Source: an uncultured Chryseobacterium sp. (GTDB taxonomy: Bacteria > Bacteroidota > Bacteroidia > Flavobacteriales > Weeksellaceae). Taken from it: 38,450 nucleotides of DNA. Both the position numbers and the translations under genes were made by a program. The stretch is taken from the NCBI GenBank assembly GCA_913777465.1, contig CAJYRQ010000096.1:1-38450 (forward strand). Direction: 5' to 3'. Below the pieces are notes generated by a model. The model was not told the origin of the DNA. It made no database searches and was given only the letters and a program-made list of their open reading frames with translations. This document shows, in pieces, positions 16,524-24,782 of this stretch; position 1 is the stretch's first letter, and every line of letters begins with the position of its first letter.

Positions 16524-17510
16524 ATGAAAAACAAATACAGAATTTTAAAAATTGCCGTCACCGTAATCCTTCTTGGGTTTCTGCTGAGTTTCTCTTTGAA
16601 GAAATTCGGGGGTCAGAAGATCACGGACAAGCAGATTTCTGTAAAGATGAATGAAAAGACACCGGTGTATTTCATCGATGAAAAAGATATCCGTGAAATC
16701 GTAAAAAAAGAAAATCCTTCCGGAAAAGTGGGCGACCTGGATATTCCGGTATTGGAAAAGAAGATCAGCAACCTTCCGGCGGTAGACAGTGCCAATGTCT
16801 ATTTGAACCTGAACGGCAAGCTGAACCTCGACATCAAGCAGAGGGTTCCGGTATTCAGGCTGAATAAGGAAGGAAGGGACTTCTACGTGGATGAAAAGGG
16901 AGTGGAATTTCCGATCTCGAAAACCTACTCGCATCCGTGCATGCTGGTAACCGGAAATGTAAAGAAGGACGAATACGAAAAGCTGGCGGAACTGGTGGAG
17001 AAAATCGATAAGGATGATTTCAGCAAGAAATATTTCATCGGAATCTCCAAAGACCGGAACGGAAATTACAACCTGCTGACCAGCGAAGGCCATTACAAAG
17101 TGGAAATCGGGGATCTGGATCATATTGATTTTAAAGTAAGAGGCTTTAAAACCTTTGTAGAAAAATACCTGGTGTTCCAGGATCCGGAAAAATACAGCAT
17201 GGTTTCCGTGAAATACCAGAACCAGATCGTAACCACTTTGAACCCTTATTTCAAAGAAAACGACAGCATCCTGCAGGCCGGCAACAAAGAACTGGCAAAA
17301 GCACCGGTGCAGGCTGTAAGAAAAACGGAAAGCCAACCCCGGTTGACCGGGAATAAAGCAAACACCGCTTCGGCAAAACCGAAAGAAAGCATAAAAAAAC
17401 AAACAATAGCCAAGCTCAGAGAAACTAAAAAAACAGAGAAAAAACCTGCGGCGGCAAAGCCGAAGAAAAAGGCAACCGTTAAAATAGAACAAAAAATCAA
17501 ATCGATATAA
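16524..17510 (+). CDS. ftsQ: Cell division protein FtsQ
   Basis: Bitopic divisome assembly protein linking early (FtsA, FtsZ) and late (FtsW, FtsI) components. The 328-aa product has a short basic cytoplasmic N-terminus, one membrane segment at about 9-26 (KIAVTVILLGFLLSFSL) and a POTRA-like domain (about 35-110, VYFIDEKDIREIVKK followed by VDSANVYLNLNGKLNLDI), then the FtsQ beta domain. It ends with a long lysine-alanine-rich tail from about residue 265 (for example KKTEKKPAAAKPKKKA), which would lie in the periplasm and is not part of the typical fold. ftsA starts 2 nt after its stop. The upstream DNA is a tandem duplication, so its promoter arrangement may differ from relatives. Confidence 0.9.
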   Translation: MKNKYRILKIAVTVILLGFLLSFSLKKFGGQKITDKQISVKMNEKTPVYFIDEKDIREIVKKENPSGKVGDLDIPVLEKKISNLPAVDSANVYLNLNGKLNLDIKQRVPVFRLNKEGRDFYVDEKGVEFPISKTYSHPCMLVTGNVKKDEYEKLAELVEKIDKDDFSKKYFIGISKDRNGNYNLLTSEGHYKVEIGDLDHIDFKVRGFKTFVEKYLVFQDPEKYSMVSVKYQNQIVTTLNPYFKENDSILQAGNKELAKAPVQAVRKTESQPRLTGNKANTASAKPKESIKKQTIAKLRETKKTEKKPAAAKPKKKATVKIEQKIKSI

Positions 17511-17512
17511 AA

Positions 17513-18904
17513 ATGGAAAATCAAGAGTATTCAGTAGGTCTGGACATCGGGACAACGAAAATTGTCGCGATTGTCGGAAGGAGGAATGCACATGGGAAAA
17601 TAGAAGTTCTCGGTGTAGGAAAGGCGAAAAGTCTTGGGGTTCACAAAGGGATTGTGAATAATATTTCGCAGACCATTAATTCAATTAAGGCTGCAGTGTC
17701 AGAGGCACAGTCCAGTGCAGGAGTTCCGATCCGTAAAGTAACGGTAGGAATTGCAGGAAAACACATCCGTTCCCTGCAGCACTCGGATTATATTATGCGT
17801 GAGCACCCCGATAAGTTTATTACAGATGACGACATTGAAGCATTGAAAGACCAGGTCAAAAAGCTGGTCATGCTTCCCGGTGAAGAAATTATCCATGTTC
17901 TTCCCCAGGAATATAAAGTGGATTCCGAAGGTGAAATCCAGGAACCTGTCGGGATGCACGGCAAACGTCTGGAAGCCAACTTCCATGTGGTAGTCGGGCA
18001 GATGGGAAGCATCCGCAATATTGCAAGATGCGTCCGTGAAGCCGGGCTGGAAATGGAAGCGCTTACCCTGGAACCGCTGGCATCTTCAGAAGCGGTTCTT
18101 ACCAAAGAAGAAAAAGAGGCCGGTGTGGCCATTGTAGATATCGGTGGCGGAACTACGGATATTGCGATCTTTAAAGACAATATCATCCGTCATACCTGTG
18201 TAATCCCTTACGGCGGCGGCATCATTACGGAAGACATCAAAGAAGGATGCTCCATCATAGAAAAACATGCCGAACAGCTGAAAGTAAAATTCGGTTCTGC
18301 GGTTCCGGAACTGGAAAAAGACAGTACCTATGTTACCATCCCGGGACTCCACGGAAGACCGGACAAAGAAATTTCCCTGAAGACCCTGGCCCAGATCATC
18401 AATGCCCGGGTAGAAGAAATCCTTGAAATGGTGAATACCGAATTAAAAGCCTACGGTGCCTTTGAACAGAAGAAGAAACTGATTGCCGGAATCGTCCTGA
18501 CAGGAGGCGGATCCAACCTGAAACACCTTCGCCAGCTCGCTAATTATACCACCGGTTTCGACAGCCGTATAGGTTTTGCGAATGAGTATGTTGCGAATGA
18601 TAAAAATCAGTATCTTAAAGGCCCGGAATTTGCTACTTCGATCGGGTTATTGATGGAAAGCTTGAAAATCCGCGACAAGAAGCAGAATGCCGAAGCACAG
18701 CAGCCTGTGGAAGAGGAAGTTATATCACAACCCAAGGCGGATACAGTAGCTGTACCGGTAGAACCTGTACCGCAGGTTCAGCAGCCGGAACCTGTAACGC
18801 CAGCGGAAACCGTAAACGAGCAGCAGCAGAAAAGGGCAGCAAAACTCACTTTCGGGCAGTCGCTGATGGAAAAAGTGAAAAAATTTTTTGAGGAAGTAGA
18901 GTAG
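17513..18904 (+). CDS. ftsA: Cell division protein FtsA
   Basis: Actin-like ATPase that anchors FtsZ filaments to the inner membrane and recruits the divisome. In the 463-aa product the phosphate-1 motif GLDIGTTKIVAI is at 9-20, the inserted 1C domain follows, phosphate-2 VDIGGGTTDIAIF is at 208-220, and the adenosine motif VLTGGGSNL is near 328-336. After a proline- and glutamate-rich linker (about 395-445) the C-terminus ends in the amphipathic helix FGQSLMEKVKKFFEEVE, the membrane-targeting sequence expected for FtsA. Confidence 0.97.
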   Translation: MENQEYSVGLDIGTTKIVAIVGRRNAHGKIEVLGVGKAKSLGVHKGIVNNISQTINSIKAAVSEAQSSAGVPIRKVTVGIAGKHIRSLQHSDYIMREHPDKFITDDDIEALKDQVKKLVMLPGEEIIHVLPQEYKVDSEGEIQEPVGMHGKRLEANFHVVVGQMGSIRNIARCVREAGLEMEALTLEPLASSEAVLTKEEKEAGVAIVDIGGGTTDIAIFKDNIIRHTCVIPYGGGIITEDIKEGCSIIEKHAEQLKVKFGSAVPELEKDSTYVTIPGLHGRPDKEISLKTLAQIINARVEEILEMVNTELKAYGAFEQKKKLIAGIVLTGGGSNLKHLRQLANYTTGFDSRIGFANEYVANDKNQYLKGPEFATSIGLLMESLKIRDKKQNAEAQQPVEEEVISQPKADTVAVPVEPVPQVQQPEPVTPAETVNEQQQKRAAKLTFGQSLMEKVKKFFEEVE

Positions 18905-18988
18905 AGTAAATTATAAATGAGAAGTGATAAGATGTGAATGATGCCTCAATTATCATGAATCGGTTATTAATTATTAAAAAGAAAAGTT

Positions 18989-20884
18989 ATGGAAAATATA
19001 GGTACACAGGGATTTTCATTTGATTTGCCAAAGGGAAATTCGTCGATCATCAAGGTAATCGGTGTAGGAGGCGGCGGAAACAACGCACTCAAGCACATGT
19101 ACGAGAAGGGGATTCACGGAGTAGATTTCGTGATATGCAATACGGACGCTCAGACTTTAGATAATAATCCGGTGGCCAACAAAGTACAGTTGGGAACCAC
19201 CATTACAGAAGGCCTTGGTGCCGGAGCAGACCCTGAAGTAGGGGAAAAATCGGCAATCGAAAGCATCGAAGACATCAAGGCAGCCATGGGCCAGAATACC
19301 AAGATGGTATTTATCACAGCCGGGATGGGCGGTGGTACCGGAACCGGTGCGGCTCCCGTTATTGCCAAAGTTGCAAAAGACATGGGCATCCTTACGGTAG
19401 GAATCGTTACCGTTCCTTTCAGCTTTGAAGGAAAAAGAAGGCTGGAGCAGGCTGAAAACGGCCTTGATAAATTAAGAAATAATGTTGACTCACTGATTGT
19501 CATCAACAACGATAAATTAAGACAGCAATTCGGAAACCTTGGCTTCAAACAAGGGTTCTCGAAAGCCGATGAGGTTTTAACCAATGCCGCGAAAGGGATG
19601 GCAGAAGTAATTACCGGTTATTTCGATGTAAACATCGACTTTAGAGATGCCAAATCCGTGCTTCAGAACTCCGGAACGGCATTGATGTCTACCGGGATCG
19701 CTTCAGGGGAAAACAAAGCTGAGGAAGCGGTAAGAAAAGCGCTGGACTCTCCTTTGCTGAACGACAATAAAATTACCGGAGCCAAAAATGTGCTTTTGCT
19801 CATCAGAAGCGGCGCGGAAGAGGTGACCATGGACGAAATCGGGGTAATTATGGATCATATCCAGAAGGAAGCAGGACATACCGCAGATATTATTTTCGGG
19901 GTGGGTGCTGATGAAGAACTGGGAGATTCCGTAAGTGTTCTTGTGATTGCCACAGGTTTTTCAAATGACAACAAGAAATTTGCGGGACCTACTGAAAAGA
20001 TCAAGATCAGCCTGAATGACAGCCTGGAGTCTCCGAAAGAATCGCCTTTCAAGACAAGAGACGAAAGAGCCTCTTCCGATAACAACTATGATTTCGGAGG
20101 GAAAAACCTTTTCAGACTGGACGACGAAGACAGCGACCTGCCGCAGTTCGGAAGCACGGCTACTGAAAAAAAAATGACTATTGGCAGCGAAGAGACTAGA
20201 ACCGAAATAAAATTCTTTGATAAAGAGGAAGATACGGATAACCCGGCCCGCCAATGGAGAGAAGAGGAAGAACAGGAGTCTTTCAGCCTGTTTTCAGAAG
20301 ATGACGAATCCGAGGATCCGAACGATCTGGAAATCGAATCTTTCACCTTTGATTTCGACAGCAAAAAGGATGAGCCGCAGCAAAGCAATTCTTTCAGCAA
20401 CTCTTATGCTGAGGAGAAGCCGGTGGAGTTCAGCTTTTTTGTAAATGAGCCGAAGAACGATCCGAAATCCGATTATGGCCAGCCAAAAGCGGAATTCAAT
20501 ACTTCAAATGACGTGAATCAGCTGACGGAAGAGCCGCTTCAGAAAGTAGAACATTTCTTCCAGCATCTGAAAGAAGAGCCGGTGGCTGAAAATAAAACGG
20601 AAACCCCAGCTCCGAAACCGGCTGAGGAAGAATTTACCTTCGTGAATAAAACCGTAGACCAGGAAAGGGTGATGGAAAGAAGAAACAAACTGAAGGAATT
20701 CAATTCCCGTTATCAGAGCTTCGACAGCTCCAGCGAATTTGAATCCGTTCCGGCTTTCAAGAGAAAAAACATTTCGATTGAAGGAAACAATGCTTCAGAC
20801 CAAAACATCAACACCTATCTGTCTGACAATAACGGAAACATGCAGATCAGAGAAAACCGGTTTTTGAACAAAGACGTAGACTAA
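18989..20884 (+). CDS. ftsZ: Cell division protein FtsZ with long C-terminal linker
   Basis: Tubulin-like GTPase that forms the Z ring. At 631 aa it is much longer than the roughly 385-aa E. coli protein. GTPase core: GVGGGGNNAL at 25-34, the tubulin signature GGGTGTG at 114-120, and the T7 synergy loop N215-x-D217-x-x-D220 (NIDFRD). The core ends near 335. From there to about 590 runs a very acidic, probably disordered linker rich in Glu, Asp, Ser, Phe and Pro. The conserved-looking C-terminal peptide is at the end (IRENRFLNKDVD), where FtsA would bind. Long linkers are common in flavobacterial FtsZ. It follows ftsA by 84 nt. Confidence 0.97.
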   Translation: MENIGTQGFSFDLPKGNSSIIKVIGVGGGGNNALKHMYEKGIHGVDFVICNTDAQTLDNNPVANKVQLGTTITEGLGAGADPEVGEKSAIESIEDIKAAMGQNTKMVFITAGMGGGTGTGAAPVIAKVAKDMGILTVGIVTVPFSFEGKRRLEQAENGLDKLRNNVDSLIVINNDKLRQQFGNLGFKQGFSKADEVLTNAAKGMAEVITGYFDVNIDFRDAKSVLQNSGTALMSTGIASGENKAEEAVRKALDSPLLNDNKITGAKNVLLLIRSGAEEVTMDEIGVIMDHIQKEAGHTADIIFGVGADEELGDSVSVLVIATGFSNDNKKFAGPTEKIKISLNDSLESPKESPFKTRDERASSDNNYDFGGKNLFRLDDEDSDLPQFGSTATEKKMTIGSEETRTEIKFFDKEEDTDNPARQWREEEEQESFSLFSEDDESEDPNDLEIESFTFDFDSKKDEPQQSNSFSNSYAEEKPVEFSFFVNEPKNDPKSDYGQPKAEFNTSNDVNQLTEEPLQKVEHFFQHLKEEPVAENKTETPAPKPAEEEFTFVNKTVDQERVMERRNKLKEFNSRYQSFDSSSEFESVPAFKRKNISIEGNNASDQNINTYLSDNNGNMQIRENRFLNKDVD

Positions 20885-20894
20885 CAAATATAAC

Positions 20895-20957
20895 AATGTA
20901 GAAATGTACCAATGTAACAATTATTTTATCGATGCTTATTGATAAACCGTTACATTG
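20895..20957. repeat. Iterated AATGTAnn octamers and nested hairpin before yqeY
   Basis: AATGTA occurs three times with an exact 8-bp period (20895, 20903, 20911). The last unit begins a 9-bp stem (CAATGTAAC 20910-20918 with GTTACATTG 20949-20957) enclosing a second 5-bp stem TTATC/GATAA. There is no T-tract, so it is not a simple terminator. It looks like an intergenic repeat element. Confidence 0.6.
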
Positions 20958-20978
20958 ATATATTGTTAAATTAAAAAC

Positions 20979-21425
20979 ATGAGTTTAGAAAATACCATAA
21001 ACGACGCTATAAAGACAGCCATGAGAGCCAAGGACAAGGTGGCTTTGGATTCTCTACGTGCTGTAAAATCCCAGATACAGCTGCTGAAAACGGAAAGCTT
21101 AGGCGCTGAAGTTTCGGCAGAACAGGAAATTGCCATCCTCCAGAGAATGGTAAAACAGCGCAAGGATTCTTATGAGCAGTTTTCCGCACAGGGAAGGAAT
21201 GATCTTGCCGAAGTGGAGGACGCCCAGATGAAAATCATCGAGCAGTTCCTGCCGAAGCAGCTCTCCACAGATGAACTGGAAACGGAAATGAAGAATATTA
21301 TCGCTGAAACCGGCGCTGTGTCCATGAAGGATTTGGGAAAGGTGATGGGAGTGGCATCAAAATCTTTAGCCGGAAAATCGGATGGCAAAAGCATTTCCGA
21401 AATGGCAAAGAAGCTGCTTTCGTAA
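20979..21425 (+). CDS. yqeY: GatB/YqeY domain-containing protein
   Basis: 148-aa protein made only of the YqeY domain, which in GatB forms the tRNA-binding tail of the amidotransferase. The stand-alone version has no settled function. Recognisable are the N-terminal MSLENTINDAIKTAMRAKDK, the helix LQRMVKQRKDSYEQF, EQFLPKQLSTDELE and the C-terminal DLGKVMGVASKSLAGKSDGK. Position after ftsZ is typical in flavobacteria. It probably is the last gene of the dcw unit, ending at the hairpin at 21518-21547. Confidence 0.92.
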   Translation: MSLENTINDAIKTAMRAKDKVALDSLRAVKSQIQLLKTESLGAEVSAEQEIAILQRMVKQRKDSYEQFSAQGRNDLAEVEDAQMKIIEQFLPKQLSTDELETEMKNIIAETGAVSMKDLGKVMGVASKSLAGKSDGKSISEMAKKLLS

Positions 21426-21517
21426 TGTAATGGATAATGATGATTGAGATGTAATCAATTTATCATTTATTTTATTTATTGTTGGATATTCAACCTTTGC
21501 ATATCGATTTGATTAAA

Positions 21518-21547
21518 GAAGCCCGGAATTTTTAAGTTCCGGGCTTC
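21518..21547 (+). terminator. Terminator at the end of the dcw cluster
   Basis: A perfect 11-bp stem GAAGCCCGGAA (21518-21528) with TTCCGGGCTTC (21537-21547), 8-nt loop, followed by ATTTTGTG. Although 92 nt past yqeY, it is the first strong hairpin after that gene. Confidence 0.7.
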
Positions 21548-21779
21548 ATTTTGTGTTCAGGTTTTATTTAATCATCCGGTCATGATCCGGAATTCATCAT
21601 ATAAATAAAACCGAGGGAAATGGTAAACATTTTTTCATGGTCCATTGTTTTCAGAATCATTTCAAATTTACTAATATTTTGGCATTATTAACGAATTTAA
21701 TCTATCAAATATTAATTATTATTATACGATTAATATTCAATGCATTTTATTTAACAAAAACACCGATAGTTTTTATATA

Positions 21780-21810
21780 TTGATGAAAAGCGGGGAATTC
21801 CTTAAATTTG
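21780..21810 (+). promoter_or_regulatory. Bacteroidota-type promoter of the bacilliredoxin gene
   Basis: TTG at 21780-21782, a 20-nt spacer, then TAAATTTG at 21803-21810, matching TAnnTTTG. The start codon lies 21 nt downstream. Confidence 0.6.
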
Positions 21811-21831
21811 TACTTTACAAAAAATTAAAAT

Positions 21832-22242
21832 ATGTATCCACAAGATTTAGTAATGCCGATGAAGGCTGAACTTACAGATAAAGGCTTTGATGACCTGACC
21901 ACACCGGCTCAGGTAGAAGAAGCATTAAAACAATCGGGGACCACCCTTTTGGTAATCAATTCCGTTTGCGGATGTGCGGCAGGAGCAGCAAGACCGGGCG
22001 TTGTTTATTCTTTGACCGGAGATAAGAAGCCTGATCACCTGACTACCGTTTTTGCAGGTTTCGATACCGAAGCCGTGGTGGAAGCGAGAAAACATTTGGC
22101 ACCGTTCCCTCCAAGCTCCCCTTGTGTAGCGCTTTTCAAAGACGGAGAATTGGTTCATATGCTGGAAAGACACCACATCGAAGGAAATCCTGCAGGAGCC
22201 ATTGCTGCCAACCTTCAGGCCGCTTACGACGAATACTGCTAA
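21832..22242 (+). CDS. BrxA/BrxB family bacilliredoxin
   Basis: Thioredoxin-fold protein of the YphP/YqiW (BrxA/BrxB) family, 136 aa, which is the usual length. The family active site CGC is at 46-48 (NSVCGCAAGAARPG). In Firmicutes these proteins remove bacillithiol from oxidised proteins; whether this organism makes bacillithiol cannot be seen in the window, so a general thiol-disulfide role is the safer statement. Start MYPQDLVMPM is typical. It has its own promoter and a strong terminator, so it is monocistronic. Confidence 0.92.
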   Translation: MYPQDLVMPMKAELTDKGFDDLTTPAQVEEALKQSGTTLLVINSVCGCAAGAARPGVVYSLTGDKKPDHLTTVFAGFDTEAVVEARKHLAPFPPSSPCVALFKDGELVHMLERHHIEGNPAGAIAANLQAAYDEYC

Positions 22243-22263
22243 GAACAAAACTTTAAATACCGG

Positions 22264-22287
22264 AACCGCTGCCGATTGGCAGCGGTT
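22264..22287 (+). terminator. Terminator of the bacilliredoxin gene
   Basis: A 10-bp stem AACCGCTGCC (22264-22273) with GGCAGCGGTT (22278-22287), 4-nt loop, followed by a T-tract (TTTTATTT). Confidence 0.9.
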
Positions 22288-22448
22288 TTTTATTTCCCGA
22301 ATTAGCATAATAAATTTTTGTACTGATAAAAATTTATCTTTAAGTAATTCTTCACAGCTTTGACAGATTGTGTTAAAAATACCTGATAATACAACGCAAA
22401 ATTTACATTTTTACTTCAGAAAAAATTCCCAGAAAATCCAATTATTAT

Positions 22449-22456
22449 TATATTTG
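22449..22456 (+). promoter_or_regulatory. Candidate -7 element of the GH3 gene (TATATTTG)
   Basis: An exact TAnnTTTG match that ends 5 nt before the ATG at 22462, implying a leaderless or nearly leaderless transcript, as at mraZ. No clear -33 TTG was seen. Confidence 0.4.
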
Positions 22457-22461
22457 TTGGA

Positions 22462-23976
22462 ATGGCAACGAAAGCACTTTTCAATACGGTAGTCAACTGG
22501 TTTATCCGTCAGCGGATCGATCAGATACAGAATTTCATGGACCATCCCATTGAAACCCAGAAAGGAATCTTATTTTCCCAGTTGTTTCATGCCGAAGATA
22601 CGGAGTACGGCAAAAAATATGGTTTCAATTCCATCTCGAGTTATCAGGACTTTAAAAACAAAGTTCCGGTTGTTACCTATGAAGAAATGGAGCCATATAT
22701 TGAAAAAGCAAGACAGGGACAGAAGGACATCAGCTGGCCCGGATATATCAAGCATTTCGCCAAATCTTCCGGGACCACCAATGCCAAGAGCAAGTTTATC
22801 CCGATTTCGGCAGAAAGCCTGGAATACTGCCATATGAAAGCCGGAAAAGACATGGTTTCCATCTATGCCAACAACCATCCCGAAAATCAGCTTTTCAACT
22901 ATAAAAACCTGCGTCTGGGAGGAAGTTCTGAACTCTATGCCGATTTCAACACGAAATTTGGGGATCTATCGGCCATTCTGATCGATAATCTTCCATTTTG
23001 GGTAGAAGTTACCACCACGCCGAGTAAGAAGGTTTCCCTGATGGGAGAATGGGAAAGCAAGCTTAAAGCCATTACTTCCGAAGTAAAAAATGAAGATGTG
23101 GGAAGCATCCTTGGCGTTCCGAGCTGGATGATGGTGCTGCTGCAGCGGGTACTGAAAGAAACCGAGTTCGGCAATATTGCTGAATTGTGGCCTAATCTTG
23201 AAGTATTCTTTCATGGCGGAATCAGTTTTAAGCCTTACCGTGAGCAATACAGGCAGATTATTGGTAAGAATATCAATTATTACGAGATCTACAACGCGTC
23301 CGAAGGCTTCTTCGGGATCCAGGACCGCCCCAACAGTGACGAAATGCTTCTGATGCTGGATTACGGCATCTTCTATGAATTTATCCCGATGGATCAGTTC
23401 CATTCTTCCGATCCTAAAGTCGTAAGCCTTGAAGATGTAGAGGCTGGAAAGAATTACGCCATGGTAATTACGACCAATGGCGGTTTATGGAGATACCTGA
23501 TTGGTGATACCGTGATGTTTACCTCAACCAACCCGTTCAGAATTAAAATTACGGGGCGGACAAAACACTACATCAATGCATTCGGGGAAGAGCTTATGAT
23601 TACCAATGTGGAATCTGCGCTTACCAAAGCCTGCGAGGAGACCAATGCCGCTGTTTCCGATTTTACGGGTGCCCCTGTTTTTATGAGAGAAAATGAAAGC
23701 GGTGCCCACGAGTGGATTTTTGAATTCTGCAAAACACCGGATGACCTGGAACGTTTTACGGATATTTTCGATGATCATCTGAAATCAATCAATTCGGATT
23801 ACGAAGCGAAACGCTACAACAACATTACCCTGAAAAGGCCGATCGTACATATTGCCAAGCCTAATCTTTTCTATTGCTGGCTGGAATCCAAAGGAAAGCT
23901 CGGCGGGCAGAACAAAGTCCCCAGGCTGAGCAACGACCGGGAATACATCGATCCTTTGCTGGAGCTGAACCGATAA
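22462..23976 (+). CDS. GH3 family acyl-adenylate-forming protein
   Basis: 504-aa member of the GH3 family, which in plants conjugates amino acids to auxin or jasmonate through an acyl-adenylate. Bacterial members are of unknown substrate. ATP-binding motif I is SSGTTNAKSKFIP at 102-114. Motif II is YNASEGFFGIQ near 275-285, and YLIGDTVMF and ITGRTKHYINAFGEEL lie further on, the latter before the C-terminal subdomain. The protein is full length and soluble, and all three adenylation motifs are intact, so it is probably active. Monocistronic, between two terminators. Confidence 0.9.
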   Translation: MATKALFNTVVNWFIRQRIDQIQNFMDHPIETQKGILFSQLFHAEDTEYGKKYGFNSISSYQDFKNKVPVVTYEEMEPYIEKARQGQKDISWPGYIKHFAKSSGTTNAKSKFIPISAESLEYCHMKAGKDMVSIYANNHPENQLFNYKNLRLGGSSELYADFNTKFGDLSAILIDNLPFWVEVTTTPSKKVSLMGEWESKLKAITSEVKNEDVGSILGVPSWMMVLLQRVLKETEFGNIAELWPNLEVFFHGGISFKPYREQYRQIIGKNINYYEIYNASEGFFGIQDRPNSDEMLLMLDYGIFYEFIPMDQFHSSDPKVVSLEDVEAGKNYAMVITTNGGLWRYLIGDTVMFTSTNPFRIKITGRTKHYINAFGEELMITNVESALTKACEETNAAVSDFTGAPVFMRENESGAHEWIFEFCKTPDDLERFTDIFDDHLKSINSDYEAKRYNNITLKRPIVHIAKPNLFYCWLESKGKLGGQNKVPRLSNDREYIDPLLELNR

Positions 23977-23982
23977 AATAAA

Positions 23983-24004
23983 AACCGCAGATTCCACTGC
24001 GGTT
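23983..24004. terminator. Bidirectional terminator between convergent genes
   Basis: AACCGCAG (23983-23990) with CTGCGGTT (23997-24004), 6-nt loop, with A-rich DNA on the left and a T-tract on the right. It serves the GH3 gene and the convergent lipoprotein gene. Confidence 0.85.
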
Positions 24005-24011
24005 TTTTCAA

Positions 24012-24383
24012 TTAATTTCTTAAGTCTTCTTTCAACTTTCTGGCACCTTCCTCTACTTTTGAAGCGCCTTTGGCTGCGGCATCTCTTACATCCTGGCCTG
24101 CCTTGTTAAGATCTGCTTTCGCTTTATCCGCAGTCTCATCGATCTTGTTTTTCGCATCTTCTGCAGCATTGTCGATTTTACGTCCCGTTTCATTGATCTT
24201 TGCCTGGGTGTTTTCTTTTGCCTGGTTGATCTTTGCCGTATCTACGCCCAATCCCGTTTCGGTAGTCGTGGTCGTAGTTACGGTTCCGTCGGCGTTTTCC
24301 ACCTGTTCTGTTTTAGATGTTGATTTCGTGCAGGACACCACCAGTGCGGCGATCATAAGTCCTGATAAAATGTTTTTTTTCAT
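24012..24383 (-). CDS. Small lipoprotein with LEA/apolipophorin-like helical repeats
   Basis: 123-aa predicted lipoprotein. The signal peptide ends in the lipobox LVVSC (Cys18). A Thr-rich patch (TTTTTTET) is followed by a long charged amphipathic helix region from about residue 50 with repeated motifs such as AKENTQAKI, AAEDAKNKIDE and TADKAKADLNKAGQDV. These 11-mer-like Ala/Lys/Asp repeats resemble LEA group 3 or apolipophorin-like stress proteins. Role unknown; an envelope stress or surface-coating function is inference. Last gene of the mutL operon, 35 nt after the preceding lipoprotein gene. Confidence 0.8.
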   Translation of the reverse strand: MKKNILSGLMIAALVVSCTKSTSKTEQVENADGTVTTTTTTETGLGVDTAKINQAKENTQAKINETGRKIDNAAEDAKNKIDETADKAKADLNKAGQDVRDAAAKGASKVEEGARKLKEDLRN

Positions 24384-24418
24384 ACGTATTGAAATTTTTA
24401 AAATGTATTCGGTTATAT

Positions 24419-24778
24419 TTATGGTGTTTTCATTTCTCCGGCTGCCGGTGTTTCGGCGGTTTTCGGCTTGTCCTTCTCTTCTGTTTTCTTTTCTTCCTCC
24501 GCTTTCTTCTTGTTTTCTTTATCCAGTTCTTCTTTCAGCTTTTTTTCCTGCTCCTGAAGCTTCAGGGCTTCTTTCAGCGAATCCTGATATTTCTGGGAAG
24601 ACATCCTGATCTGGCGGACCACATCAATGGAAGTTGCCCCGTTGGAAAAGGAATCAATAGCCGTCGTATCATAATTTGCCTTCGGACTGTCTGCCGGATA
24701 CAGGTCTGCCGGTTCTTTTTTTGAACAGGACACCAGGGAGGCTGAAAAAATAAGTACGGCGAAAGGTAAATTTTTCAT
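24419..24778 (-). CDS. Small lipoprotein with charged coiled-coil tail
   Basis: 119-aa predicted lipoprotein with lipobox SLVSC (Cys18). The mature part begins with a short unstructured stretch (KKEPADLYPADSPKANYD) and continues as a Glu/Lys-rich coiled coil (about 58-105, for example LQEQEKKLKEELDKENKKK). No family was recognised. It starts 4 nt after the upstream EEP gene on the same strand, so it is part of that operon. Confidence 0.78.
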   Translation of the reverse strand: MKNLPFAVLIFSASLVSCSKKEPADLYPADSPKANYDTTAIDSFSNGATSIDVVRQIRMSSQKYQDSLKEALKLQEQEKKLKEELDKENKKKAEEEKKTEEKDKPKTAETPAAGEMKTP

Positions 24779-24782
24779 GGAA

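Larger units (their letters stand above)
21426..21831. other. 406-nt intergenic region with hairpins and a promoter
   Basis: No gene was found. The region holds an imperfect inverted repeat just after yqeY (AATGATGATTGA near 21434 against TCAATTTATCATT), the terminator at 21518-21547, a perfect 11-bp long-range stem (GGTTTTATTTA 21560-21570 with TAAATAAAACC 21602-21612) whose loop contains CCGG-N7-CCGG, then an AT-rich stretch leading into the bacilliredoxin promoter. Confidence 0.6.

Noticed and set aside
16545-17591. Long open frame (348 codons) on the minus strand opposite ftsQ
   Set aside because: It is the antisense shadow of ftsQ and the start of ftsA; the protein is cysteine- and phenylalanine-rich without any recognisable domain.
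24012-24383. Thr-rich tract as an unstable simple repeat
   Set aside because: The codons of the six-Thr run are mixed, so it is not a slippage-prone mononucleotide or short tandem repeat.
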